Positions 48,519 through 55,934 of a stretch of DNA of 64,000 nt are shown here, piece after piece. Origin of the DNA: DASYVD01 sp050693035. GTDB taxonomy: Bacteria > Actinomycetota > UBA4738 > CALAEC01. Under the pieces are notes generated by a model that did not search any database, was not told the DNA's origin, and worked only from the letters and a program-made list of their open reading frames with translations. The stretch is taken from assembly GCA_050693035.1 (NCBI GenBank), contig JBOGWB010000076.1, positions 62,001 through 126,000 on the forward strand, in the 5' to 3' direction. Both the position numbers and the translations under genes were made by a program. Each line of letters starts with the position of its first letter. The first letter of the stretch is position 1.

Positions 48519-49781
48519 ATGGGCCTGCTTCGGCGTCGGGACTTCCTTCTCGTCCTCGCGTCGTTCGCGCTCTCATCGTTCGGGGACTACCTGGCGCTCC
48601 TGGCACTGACCATTCGCGTGCACGACTCCACCGGTTCTGGGTGGGCCGTCTCCGCGCTGCTCCTCACCGGGCTGATCCCGCTGGTGGCGTTCGCTCCCCT
48701 GGCCGGCCTCCTGGTGGACAGGGTGGAGACGGTGCGGGTCCTGGCGGTCGCGGCCGTGGCCCAGGCCGTCGTGGCCGTGGGCCTCGCCGCCAGCGACGCC
48801 CTGGTCCCCACGCTCGTGCTCACCTTTCTCTTGGGCATCGGGTTCGCCGTCACCCAGCCTGCGCTGTTCGCGCTGGTTCCCAAGGTCGCCGGCGAGGGCC
48901 AGACGACGCAGGCGAACGCGTACCTGGAGGTGGCCAGGTGGGGCGGGGCCACGATCGGGCCCTTCGCGGCGGGGACGCTTACCGCCGCGATCGGGAGTGG
49001 TGGAGCCCTGTTGATCGACGCGGGGACGTTCGCGGTGATGGCGGCGGCGGCCGTGGCCCTCCGGGCCCGCCGTCCGCCCTTGCCCGCCGCCGAGGCCAAG
49101 CCGGGAGGTCCCAAGCCTCGAGAGGCCAGGGAGGGGTTCGCCTTCCTCCTCCGGGACCATCTGCTGGGGATGGTCGTGCTGGTGACCGCGGCCATGGTTC
49201 TGTTCGCCGCCATCGACAACGTGGCAGAAGTGTTCTTCGCCAAGGACGTCCTCGGGGCCGGAGACACCGGGTACGGGGCCCTGGTGGGTTCGTGGACGCT
49301 GGGGATGGTGGTGGCCGCCACGGTCATTGCTCGCCGCGTCCCCGCGCTGCGTCTGGCGTTGGCCGTTCTGCTCGCGGCCGTGGTCGGGGGAAGCGCCGTC
49401 GCCTTCGCCGCCGCGCTGCCAAGTGTCCCCGTGGCCGTCTCCATGTGGTTCATCGGGGGCGGGGCCAATGGCATGGAGAACATCGGTCTGCGAAGCCTGA
49501 TCCATCACCGGGTCCCAGAGCGCATCCAGGGGCGTGTGTTCGCGGCGTACTACGCCGTGATCAACGGGGCTTCCATCGGGGCGACCGTGCTGGGCGGCGC
49601 CCTCGTAGCCCTTGCCGGCGCCCGCGGGTCCCTGCTCACCGCGGGGCTCGGAGGACTCGGCGCCGGCCTGATCGGCCTCTTCTGGTATACGCGTCTGCGA
49701 TCACGGGAACCCGCCGTGCTCGTGTCCGGGCCCTCGGGGCCCGTCGATCCTCCGGTCCAGGAGGCGTCCCCAGGCAGCTAG
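48519..49781 (+). CDS. Major facilitator superfamily transporter (MFS_3-type)
   Basis: 420 residues, 12 predicted helices. N terminus RRRDFLLVLASFALSSFGDYLALLALTIRV is typical of the enterobactin-exporter-like MFS group; the loop after helix 2 is LAGLLVDRVETVRVL rather than a strict motif A, and EAREGFAFLLRDHLLGMVVLV opens the second half. ATG at 48519 is chosen over an upstream TTG. It breaks the hpt-ftsH linkage and is divergent from ftsH. Substrate unknown. Confidence 0.85.
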   Translation: MGLLRRRDFLLVLASFALSSFGDYLALLALTIRVHDSTGSGWAVSALLLTGLIPLVAFAPLAGLLVDRVETVRVLAVAAVAQAVVAVGLAASDALVPTLVLTFLLGIGFAVTQPALFALVPKVAGEGQTTQANAYLEVARWGGATIGPFAAGTLTAAIGSGGALLIDAGTFAVMAAAAVALRARRPPLPAAEAKPGGPKPREAREGFAFLLRDHLLGMVVLVTAAMVLFAAIDNVAEVFFAKDVLGAGDTGYGALVGSWTLGMVVAATVIARRVPALRLALAVLLAAVVGGSAVAFAAALPSVPVAVSMWFIGGGANGMENIGLRSLIHHRVPERIQGRVFAAYYAVINGASIGATVLGGALVALAGARGSLLTAGLGGLGAGLIGLFWYTRLRSREPAVLVSGPSGPVDPPVQEASPGS

Positions 49782-49813
49782 GTCTGGAGAGAAGCCGTGG
49801 GGGTCGGTAGCTC

Positions 49814-50197
49814 CTACGCCTCGCCCACGGGCTCGCGGATCCCCGTGTCGAGGAGCACGTCCACGCGTACGAACTCCCCGGGCGGGACGGTGACGTTGAC
49901 GGGTTTGGCGAACATCGCGCCCGCCGTGACCAGGGCTTGGACCTCGTAGGTCCCCGGGCCGAGCGCCAAGCGGAACCGTCCGTCCGACCCGCTCCGCGCG
50001 CTGAACTCCTCCCGGTCCTCGAGCCGGATCGCCACGACTTCCGCCACGACGGGCTTGTCGGGACACGGCGACTCTTCGCTCACCACCGGACACTGCGGGC
50101 CGAGAAGCACCCGGCCCTCGATGCCCGAGTCGGCGGCGCCTCCTGCCCGCGCGCAGCTCGCCAGGATGAGGATCGCGACCACCCCGAAGCGTTTCAT
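49814..50197 (-). CDS. Lipoprotein with carboxypeptidase-regulatory-like beta domain
   Basis: 127 residues. Lipoprotein signal RFGVVAILILASC (lipobox LASC, Cys near 15), then one beta-sandwich: GIEGRVLLGPQCP, FSARSGSDGRFRLALGPGTYEVQAL, VTVPPGEFVRVDVLLDTG. This is the CarboxypepD_reg / transthyretin-like pattern found in many surface lipoproteins. Two extra Cys (QCP, SPCPDKP) could form a disulfide. It is convergent with the MFS gene and 46 bases downstream of hpt. Confidence 0.75.
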   Translation of the reverse strand: MKRFGVVAILILASCARAGGAADSGIEGRVLLGPQCPVVSEESPCPDKPVVAEVVAIRLEDREEFSARSGSDGRFRLALGPGTYEVQALVTAGAMFAKPVNVTVPPGEFVRVDVLLDTGIREPVGEA

Positions 50198-50243
50198 GTC
50201 CGCTTAGACGGGTGGCGACCCTGCCCTGGTTCCCGCGCTCGGC

Positions 50244-50816
50244 TCAGCCGAGGTGGGCGTAGGCTTCCGGCTTCAGCGTCGCGATGTAGGGCAGGTTTCG
50301 GAACCGCTCGTCGAAGTCGAGCCCGTAGCCGATCACGAACACCGGAGGGATCTCGAAGCCCCGGTACTTGATCTCCAGCGGCACTTGTTGCACGTCCGTC
50401 TTCTGAAGGAGCGTGCACACTTCCAGGCTTCGGGGACGGCGTGTTCTCAGGTTTTTCAGCAGATACGCCAGGGTGAGGCCCGAGTCGATGATGTCCTCGA
50501 TCAGGAGGACGTCCCGGCCTTCGATCTCGTGATCGAGGTCCTTGAGGATCCGCACCACGCCGGAGGTCTGGGTGGAAGCCCCGTAGGAGGACACGGCCAT
50601 GAAGTCGAAGTGCAGCGGCAACCGGATCGACCGGGACAGGTCCGCCATGAACACGAACGCTCCCTTGAGCACCCCCACCAGGAGGAGGTCACTTCCCCCG
50701 TAGTCTTCGGTGATCTGCCGCCCGAGCTCACGGATCTTCGCCTGGAGCTCGTCGGCGGGGATCAGGATGCGTTCGATGTCCCGCTCGTACTCAGCCACCG
50801 TGAGGGTCTCCTCCAC
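50244..50816 (-). CDS. hpt: Hypoxanthine phosphoribosyltransferase Hpt
   Basis: 190 residues. PRPP-binding motif VLLIEDIIDSGLTLAYLL (about residue 108-125), flexible loop SSYGASTQTSGVVRI (about 83), GVLKGAFVFMADLSR (about 48), FVIGYGLDFDERFRNLPYI near the end. It salvages hypoxanthine and guanine. The GTG at 50816 was chosen because AAAGGGG lies 8 bases upstream and it gives the usual length; the same frame is open further up but is covered by tilS, which overlaps by 26 bases. Confidence 0.94.
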   Translation of the reverse strand: MEETLTVAEYERDIERILIPADELQAKIRELGRQITEDYGGSDLLLVGVLKGAFVFMADLSRSIRLPLHFDFMAVSSYGASTQTSGVVRILKDLDHEIEGRDVLLIEDIIDSGLTLAYLLKNLRTRRPRSLEVCTLLQKTDVQQVPLEIKYRGFEIPPVFVIGYGLDFDERFRNLPYIATLKPEAYAHLG

Positions 50817-51987
50817 CGGGCCCACCCCTTTCGCCTGCCGCTCGCTGACCGGTTCCTCGCGGCGAGGCGCCCCGGCGGCGACCGGCGCGTGCGCGTCGGC
50901 CGGACTCTGCCACCTCGGGGGAAGCGCGAGAGAGTCGAACATACTCCCGCTCCCTTCTCGCCTTCAAGGGCGCAGGAAGATCGGCGATCCGGCCCGGCCG
51001 CCCCTGGGCGAGATCGAGGACCGCTCGGACGTGCGCGGCGGCGACGTCGGAGGTCCACTCTCCCACCGTCGCGGCAGCCAGGCGGAGCGCCCCGTGCACC
51101 ACGCGGGCGGCGAGCGGCTCGGCCAGGTCTGCCAGGGCCCGGACGTTCAGCCGGATCTCGGTTTCGTCCACCGCCACGACCCTCCGCGCAGCGGCGTCGG
51201 CGAGGGCGTCGAGGTACTCGGCGTCGGCGCGAACCAGCTCCGCCGTCCGACGCAGGGCTGCCCGGACCCCCCGGTCGAGCCGCTCCTCCAGCAGCGGGAG
51301 GACCTCGTGGCGGATCCGGGCCCGGAGGAACCGGAAGTCGCGGTTCATCGGGTCATCCCGCGGGCGAAGGCGAAGCGCCCGGCAGAACGCGTCCACCTCG
51401 TCCCGGGTCGTCTCGAGCAGTGGCCGCACGGCGGGAAAGCCCAGCGGGGGCACGCTGGCCGCCGCCGGCATCCCGGCCAGCGCGTCCAGGCCTCCGCCAC
51501 GAACGAGGGCCAGGAGGACGGTCTCGGCCTGCTCGTCGGCGGTGTGGCCCAGCGCCGCCACGTCGGCCCCCTCATCGACGGCCGCCTGGGTGAGCGCCCC
51601 GTAGCGGGCCAGGCGGGCCCAGGCCTCCACGGACTGTCCCTTGACGGGCCGGTCGGTCGCCTCCCTGGCGAGGACGGGAACCCCCAGCCGCTTCGCCTGT
51701 CGCCGGACGTACTCCGCGTCGTCCCGGGAGTCCGGGCGGAGCCGGTGGTCGAAGTGGAAGACCACCAGCCGGATCCGGAAGAGCCGCCGCAGCCGGTGGA
51801 GCGCGTGGAGGAGACCGGTCGAGTCGGGGCCTCCGGAGCACGCCACCAGAACGAGCTGTCCCGGCTCGAACATGCCGTGTCTGCGCGCGGTGACGGTGAC
51901 CCGCTCGAGCACGCGTGCCACCGCCGGCGGGCGCCGTTCCCGCGCGCGCTCGCCCGGAGCGGTCCGGCGCCCGGCGCGGGAAGGCAT
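50791..51987 (-). CDS. tilS: tRNA(Ile)-lysidine synthase TilS
   Basis: 398 residues with ATG at 51987. The PP-loop SGGPDSTGLLHAL (about residue 46) binds ATP; FHFDHRLRPDSRDDAEYVRRQAKRLG (about 76-100) and ALGHTADEQAETVLLALVRGGG (about 145-168) are the N-type ATP pyrophosphatase signatures. It modifies the CAU anticodon of tRNA-Ile to lysidine. The C-terminal 50 residues are Arg/Gly-rich and run 26 bases into hpt. It starts 8 bases after the HExxH gene ends. Confidence 0.93.
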   Translation of the reverse strand: MPSRAGRRTAPGERARERRPPAVARVLERVTVTARRHGMFEPGQLVLVACSGGPDSTGLLHALHRLRRLFRIRLVVFHFDHRLRPDSRDDAEYVRRQAKRLGVPVLAREATDRPVKGQSVEAWARLARYGALTQAAVDEGADVAALGHTADEQAETVLLALVRGGGLDALAGMPAAASVPPLGFPAVRPLLETTRDEVDAFCRALRLRPRDDPMNRDFRFLRARIRHEVLPLLEERLDRGVRAALRRTAELVRADAEYLDALADAAARRVVAVDETEIRLNVRALADLAEPLAARVVHGALRLAAATVGEWTSDVAAAHVRAVLDLAQGRPGRIADLPAPLKARREREYVRLSRASPEVAESGRRARAGRRRGASPRGTGQRAAGERGGPGGGDPHGG

Positions 51988-51994
51988 CAGCCGA

Positions 51995-53041
51995 TCAAGG
52001 TGCGACCCGCCCAACCCAGCGGTCGGGCCGGTACACCTCGTCGAGCGAGGGAAGATGCTCGGGCCGCTCCCAGACCCTGGCGAAGCCACCCGAGCCGGCC
52101 CGGTCCACGACGCGACTGATGAATCGCTCGCCCAACCCGTACTGGGCCACCTTCGCCTCGAGCCCGATGGCCCGCTGGAACACCCGGTTGGCGCCGCTGC
52201 GGCGCCGGTCGAGGGCCCGGCGCATGCCGTCGGCGCCGCGGATCCTCCCCTTCCCCAGCGTGTGCATGACGTAGTTCCCGTGTCCCTCGAGGAGCGACAT
52301 GACCGCCTGCATCTTCCGAAACGTCTCTCTCTGCTCCTCGGTCATGAGGAGGAACACGATGCCCATGCCCTGCCATCGGGCGCCGCGACGAGCCTCCTCA
52401 ACCGCCCGCCGGATTATCTCCACGAGTCGACGCGGATCGAGCTCGACCGACTCGAGATAGGAGTCGACCAGGCCCATCACGTGGTCCCGCAACCACGGCA
52501 CGCCAGAGAACTGGACCCGGTGGGTGACCTCGTGGAGAGAGAGCCACAACCGGAAGTCCTGGGGAGTGAAGCCGAACTTCCGCTCCACGGCCAGCACGTT
52601 GGGCCCCACGAAATAGAGGAGATCACGATCGTCGGGTGGGAGGGACAGGTCGTACTGCCCGAGCACCCGCCGAGCAACGTACCCGAGGAGCCCTCCCGCC
52701 TGTCCGGCAAGCACCTTGCGACGGATGCCGGCCGTGGCGCCGGCGCGGTTCCGCTCCATGAAGCGCCGCGCCAGAGGCTCGAGAGCGGTCTCGAACCCTC
52801 GCAGGCTGCGGTCGATCCATTGTGGGCGGCTCATGACCCAGGGGCGAGTGGGAGGGCCCTCGATGGTGAGGCCGGTGAACTCGGTGATCAATGACTCCGC
52901 ATGGGCCACCGCCACCCGGAAGTCGTCATTCATCCGCTCCTGCTCGGTGCGACGGGCCTGGGGACCGGTCCCCGCGGCGAGCCTGGCGATCCGCGCCGCG
53001 GCGTCCCAGTCGACGAGCCGCGAGGCGGCCGTCCCGTCCAT
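51995..53041 (-). CDS. Zincin-like HExxH protein (F420-biosynthesis-associated family)
   Basis: 348 residues. RLWLSLHEVTHRVQFSGVPWL holds the HExxH zinc motif (HEVTH, about residue 172). Flanking segments VDWDAAARIARL at the N terminus and YVMHTLGKGR near residue 255 match the actinobacterial family often labelled coenzyme F420 biosynthesis-associated or zinc-dependent metalloprotease, which is regularly encoded beside tilS. No signal peptide. True activity is not known to me. ATG at 53041; 4 bases after the gene upstream. Confidence 0.82.
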   Translation of the reverse strand: MDGTAASRLVDWDAAARIARLAAGTGPQARRTEQERMNDDFRVAVAHAESLITEFTGLTIEGPPTRPWVMSRPQWIDRSLRGFETALEPLARRFMERNRAGATAGIRRKVLAGQAGGLLGYVARRVLGQYDLSLPPDDRDLLYFVGPNVLAVERKFGFTPQDFRLWLSLHEVTHRVQFSGVPWLRDHVMGLVDSYLESVELDPRRLVEIIRRAVEEARRGARWQGMGIVFLLMTEEQRETFRKMQAVMSLLEGHGNYVMHTLGKGRIRGADGMRRALDRRRSGANRVFQRAIGLEAKVAQYGLGERFISRVVDRAGSGGFARVWERPEHLPSLDEVYRPDRWVGRVAP

Positions 53042-53045
53042 CGGA

Positions 53046-53708
53046 CTATCCGGCGCCGGACTTCCCGCGCGCCGCCTTGACCGCAGCGGCCCGGGCGCGA
53101 CCCTCGGCGACCTTGCGGCTCGTGCCCTTGCCGAGCTGATCTTGGAGGACACGCTCGAACGTTTCCTGGTCGAGCTCCGCCGGGGCTGACGACTTCGCCG
53201 GCGCCGGTTTCTCCTCCGCCGGTTTCGCCTCGGCTGCTTCCTGCTCGGCCGGCTGCTCCTTCTCGGCGGCCTGGGGTGCGGGGCGTTCGGCCGTCGCGGT
53301 CGCGGCCCCCGCCCGCGCCACCTCCGTCCCGGTGGCCCCGGCGCCTTGCGGCGTGGTCTCCGACACCGGGTGGCCCATGGCCCGGGCCGGCGGGGGAACT
53401 CCCGCACCCGGGGGGATCCGGATCGCGGGACGGCGGGGAGGCGGCGGCTCCTCCTTGGAGAAGAACCGCCGGGAGAGGAACAGATAGGACCCGCCGATCA
53501 GGACGACCAGCCCGAGGGCCCCGAGCGCGACCGCGATGGCGGTCAGGGTCAGCCACAGCGGCGTCTCCGGATGCTCGACCGGCTGCCCCGGCAGCGGCCC
53601 GATGGGGCTCGGCTGCTGGGCCCATGCGGACGCGTGGAAGATCAATACGGCCGCGGTCGTGAGGGCCGCCGTGAGGAGAGATTTGAAGGTCGTCCGAGCA
53701 GACGCCAT
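53046..53708 (-). CDS. Membrane protein with Ala/Pro/Glu-rich tail, unknown function
   Basis: 220 residues. Signal peptide (SLLTAALTTAAVLIFHASAWAQ), a short extracytoplasmic stretch, one membrane helix (LWLTLTAIAVALGALGLVVLIGGSYLFL, about 52-80), then a cytoplasmic low-complexity tail rich in Pro, Ala, Glu and Lys (about 85-180) and a basic C terminus (TSRKVAEGRARAAAVKAARGK). The tail ends in a possible helix LDQETFERVLQDQLGKG. No family recognised. It starts the HExxH-tilS-hpt unit and has a TAGAAT hexamer 11 bases upstream. Confidence 0.7.
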   Translation of the reverse strand: MASARTTFKSLLTAALTTAAVLIFHASAWAQQPSPIGPLPGQPVEHPETPLWLTLTAIAVALGALGLVVLIGGSYLFLSRRFFSKEEPPPPRRPAIRIPPGAGVPPPARAMGHPVSETTPQGAGATGTEVARAGAATATAERPAPQAAEKEQPAEQEAAEAKPAEEKPAPAKSSAPAELDQETFERVLQDQLGKGTSRKVAEGRARAAAVKAARGKSGAG

Positions 53709-53719
53709 CGGCGCGCGGG

Positions 53720-53725
53720 ATTCTA
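53720..53725 (-). promoter_or_regulatory. -10 TAGAAT for the HExxH-tilS-hpt unit
   Basis: Minus-strand TAGAAT (one base from consensus) ends 11 bases before the ATG at 53708; little room for a leader. Confidence 0.42.
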
Positions 53726-53781
53726 GCAAATCGCGACTGGGTGCCAGTCGCAGACGCGCCGGGGTGGCAGCATTGCGGAGC

Positions 53782-54297
53782 ATGGAGCCGTTCGTTCGAG
53801 AAGCGCATCCGGAGGACGCCGAGGGAATGGCGACGGTGCATATCCGCTCGTGGCGGACCGCCTACCGCGGACTGGTTCCCGACGAGTTCCTGGATGGACT
53901 GTCCGTATCGGACCGCGCCGCATCGTGGCGCCAGCAGCTCGTCGGCGGATCGGGCGAGCAGCACACCTTCGTCGCCGACGCCGACGGTGCCGTCGTGGGG
54001 TTCGCCTCCGCCGGGCCGAGCCGTGACCCCTTCGCCAACCCCGGCACGGGCGAGGTGTACGCGATCTACGTCGATCCGGATGCTTGGGGCCGCGGCATCG
54101 GCTCGACGCTGCTGGTCCGGTCGACCGAACATCTGCGGACCCGCAGGTACACGAGCGCCACGCTCTGGGTCCTGTCCACCAACGAGATGGGCCGCCGCTT
54201 CTACGAACGGCACGGCTGGAAGCTCGAGGGCGCCAGACAGACCTACCCGATCGGGGGAGTGGAGCTCGAGGAGATCCGGTACCTGATGGAGCTGTGA
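53782..54297 (+). CDS. GNAT family N-acetyltransferase
   Basis: 171 residues. Start MEPFVREAHPEDAEGMATVHIRSW followed by YRGLVPDEFLDGLSV, the common opening of small PhnO/MnaT-like acetyltransferases; beta4-beta5 and the acetyl-CoA loop are GEVYAIYVDPDAWGRGIGSTLLV (Q/R-x-x-G-x-G/A as WGRGIG, about residue 104); ATLWVLSTNEMGRRFYERHGW follows (about 132-150). Substrate unknown. It is divergent from the membrane protein gene, 73 bases away. Confidence 0.9.
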   Translation: MEPFVREAHPEDAEGMATVHIRSWRTAYRGLVPDEFLDGLSVSDRAASWRQQLVGGSGEQHTFVADADGAVVGFASAGPSRDPFANPGTGEVYAIYVDPDAWGRGIGSTLLVRSTEHLRTRRYTSATLWVLSTNEMGRRFYERHGWKLEGARQTYPIGGVELEEIRYLMEL

Positions 54298-54320
54298 CGA
54301 TGCCCGGAAGGGCCCTTCGC

Positions 54321-54326
54321 TAGGCT
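54321..54326 (+). promoter_or_regulatory. -10 hexamer TAGGCT before small membrane protein
   Basis: TAGGCT ends 6 bases before the ATG at 54333, leaving no space for a ribosome site. Confidence 0.4.
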
Positions 54327-54332
54327 CCCGAC

Positions 54333-54692
54333 ATGGATCGTTCCCGGCCGCCTTCCCGGATCCCCACCCTCGTCCGAATCATCGCCTGGTTCGAGATCAT
54401 CGGCGGGGCGCTCGCCGTGGTGAACGGCTTCCTGCTGCTCTCTCGGGGGGGATGGTTGTTGATCGTTCCCGGCGCGGTGGCCATCCTCGGGGGCTGGGGA
54501 CTGCTTCGGGCGAAGCTCTGGGCGTACTACACGGTGGTCGTGGTCGCCGCCGCCAACGTGGTTCTGGCCTCCCCGCTCCTGTCGTTCGGCAAGAGCACGG
54601 CGTTGTTCACCCTCGTCGTGAACGCCCTCATCCTGCTGATCCTCCTCGGAGGGCAATCGCGGGCGTGGGCCGGCTCGCTCCGGATCCGGTGA
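54333..54692 (+). CDS. Small four-helix membrane protein, unknown function
   Basis: 119 residues with about four hydrophobic helices (IIAWFEIIGGALAVVNGFLLL, WLLIVPGAVAILGGWGLL, YYTVVVVAAANVVLASPLL, ALFTLVVNALILLILLGG). It ends QSRAWAGSLRIR. The pattern recalls small DUF-type membrane proteins of Actinomycetota without known role. It starts 35 bases after the GNAT stop but appears to have its own -10. Confidence 0.7.
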   Translation: MDRSRPPSRIPTLVRIIAWFEIIGGALAVVNGFLLLSRGGWLLIVPGAVAILGGWGLLRAKLWAYYTVVVVAAANVVLASPLLSFGKSTALFTLVVNALILLILLGGQSRAWAGSLRIR

Positions 54693-54750
54693 ATGCAGCG
54701 GGGCCGGACGAGGCGGGCTGATCCCGGGAGGCATGAGCTATCCCTCCCTT

Positions 54751-54793
54751 CAGACTTGCCCTCTCTCAGACTCGCCTTACTGTCAGACTTGCC
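54751..54793. repeat. Three spaced copies of CAGACTTGCC
   Basis: CAGACTTGCC at 54751-54760, CAGACTCGCC at 54767-54776 (one mismatch), CAGACTTGCC at 54784-54793. Starts are 16 and 17 bases apart. Located just outside the tRNA 3'-end copy at 54835. Confidence 0.6.
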
Positions 54794-55160
54794 CGATTTC
54801 ACGCATGGCAAACCCGAATCTCGCCGTGGAAGGGTGGAGCGGAGGTGGGATTCGAACCCACGACGGCCGGTACAGCCCCTCCATGCGAACGATCAGGGCC
54901 TCGGCCGGACGATCCTGCTCCCGTTCCCGGAGCCTGGTCCCGAGGCGAACGAGGCTCGGGGTGACGTGGGCTCGCTTATTACGGTGAGCGGCGTCCTTGC
55001 TGAAGCCGAACGTCGCGGCCACGTCGCGAAGGCTCCGGCCTCGGACGATCGCCTCGTCGATCTCGGGGGGGCGAGGGTCCTCGCAGACCGACCAACGTCG
55101 AGGGCGCTCTCCGGCCGCCGGATCACTCTTCTCGCGACGCGTCGCGGTCTGTCGCGACAC
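54783..55160 (-). CDS. HTH-like protein of the tRNA-bounded segment
   Basis: 125 residues from GTG 55160. The middle carries VCEDPRPPEIDEAIVRGRSLRDVAATFGFSKDAAHRNKRAHV, written here in two parts: a C-x-x-P/R-P-P-E-I-D lead and a helix-turn-helix SLRDVAATFGFSKDAAHRNK (about residues 43-62). This resembles small zinc-ribbon-plus-HTH proteins frequent in actinobacterial mobile elements. Its 3' third reads through the tRNA 3'-end copy, so the natural C terminus was probably changed by integration. A 14-bp perfect palindrome, CGCGACGCGTCGCG (55133-55146), overlaps its first codons. Start uncertain. Confidence 0.45.
   Translation of the reverse strand: MSRQTATRREKSDPAAGERPRRWSVCEDPRPPEIDEAIVRGRSLRDVAATFGFSKDAAHRNKRAHVTPSLVRLGTRLREREQDRPAEALIVRMEGLYRPSWVRIPPPLHPSTARFGFAMREIGQV
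54835..54864 (-). repeat. Copy of the tRNA-Thr(CGU) 3' end (putative att site)
   Basis: 30 bases on the minus strand covering GTC, the full T arm (GTGGG-TTCGAAT-CCCAC), a 6-base acceptor 3' strand CTCCGC, T and CCA. It matches the 3' end of the intact tRNA-Thr gene (55932-55962) except for one missing base. No D arm or anticodon arm follows, so it is not a tRNA gene. Confidence 0.75.
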
Positions 55161-55166
55161 GGCTCA

Positions 55167-55184
55167 CGGTTTGCATCCGTTTGC
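55167..55184. repeat. Direct repeat copy 1 flanking the Tat gene
   Basis: CGGTTTGCATCCGTTTGC here and CGGTTTGCAGATGTTTGC at 55844-55861 agree in 15 of 18 bases; each contains GTTTGC twice. They bracket the Tat-protein gene about 0.7 kb apart. Confidence 0.45.
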
Positions 55185-55361
55185 TCGCCGGGGATTCGTG
55201 GCCTCTGACCTGCGACCGAGGGACGGCACCGGACACTCGATCTCGTGCCGGGTGGGGCCGAGCGTTCATCGGGGCCGTCGTGGAAGTGGCCGTACGCGCC
55301 ACGTCTCTGGGGCGTGACAGAGGAGCTTAAGCGCCCTGGTATCGCCGGAGCCCGATCCTGC

Positions 55362-55378
55362 GCGTATTGGAAATACGC
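55362..55378. promoter_or_regulatory. Perfect palindrome GCGTATT-GGA-AATACGC
   Basis: 7-bp arms with a 3-base centre, 57 bases upstream of the Tat-protein ATG at 55436. Size, symmetry and AT-rich core fit a dimeric repressor or activator site. Upstream, 55185-55361 has no gene or other clear structure. Confidence 0.5.
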
Positions 55379-55435
55379 TGGTTGGACGGCGACATCCCGG
55401 ACTCGCCGGGTGGAGCCTCTGAATGGGAAATCACC

Positions 55436-55804
55436 ATGGAGCGGCTTGGGAAGAGTTCGATCTCGCGCCGGAGGATGCTCCAGCGCCTGGGGGCCGGTGC
55501 CGCGGTTGCCTGGTCGGTTCCCATCCTGACCAGCGTGAGGACTCCCGCCTTCGCCCAGTATCCCGTGTTGGGCTGCCCGGCTCCTTCCTGCGAAGCGCCC
55601 GGTTGCGCGGGTGGTTGCTTTTGCGTGTCCACGACGGAAGGGACGAACGCGTGCGTGCAGCCGGACTGCGGCAGCCTCGTGCCATGTAACAGTTCTGCTG
55701 ATTGCTCTCCCGGGATGGTCTGCCATACCACGGGCTGCTGCGGCGAAGGCAACCTCTGTGTGCCGATCGCTCCGCCTGGCACCGTATGCGCTACACCCGA
55801 CTAG
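55436..55804 (+). CDS. Tat-exported cysteine-rich small protein
   Basis: 122 residues. Tat signal: SRRRMLQRLGAGAAVAWSVPIL with twin Arg, hydrophobic stretch and cleavage near TPAFA-QYP (about residue 45). The mature part of about 77 residues holds 14 Cys in EGF/Dickkopf-like spacing (CNSSADCSPGMVCHTTGCC, about 85-105), with no other motif. Tat export of a disulfide-rich domain implies folding before or during export, or a metal-binding fold. ATG at 55436 follows GGGAA. It is the only secreted cargo of the tRNA-bounded segment. Function unknown. Confidence 0.75.
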   Translation: MERLGKSSISRRRMLQRLGAGAAVAWSVPILTSVRTPAFAQYPVLGCPAPSCEAPGCAGGCFCVSTTEGTNACVQPDCGSLVPCNSSADCSPGMVCHTTGCCGEGNLCVPIAPPGTVCATPD

Positions 55805-55843
55805 CAGGAGCACGGCCGCGTGGAGATGGTATTGAACACCTTT

Positions 55844-55861
55844 CGGTTTGCAGATGTTTGC
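55844..55861. repeat. Direct repeat copy 2 flanking the Tat gene
   Basis: Second copy of the GTTTGC-containing 18-mer, 39 bases downstream of the Tat-gene stop. Confidence 0.45.
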
Positions 55862-55934
55862 AGGTAGAGGCCTCCCTGGGCCGCCCCGAACAAGGTTTCG
55901 GCGCGTAAATCCGCTCTGACCTGCTCTTTCTTGG

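Noticed and set aside
54751..54793. CRISPR array
   Set aside because: Three 10-base repeats with 6-7 base gaps are far too short for CRISPR repeats and spacers, and no cas genes are present.
54835..54910. A third tRNA gene at the T-arm-like sequence
   Set aside because: Only the T arm, acceptor 3' strand and CCA are present; the matching acceptor 5' strand, D arm and anticodon arm are not found upstream on the minus strand.
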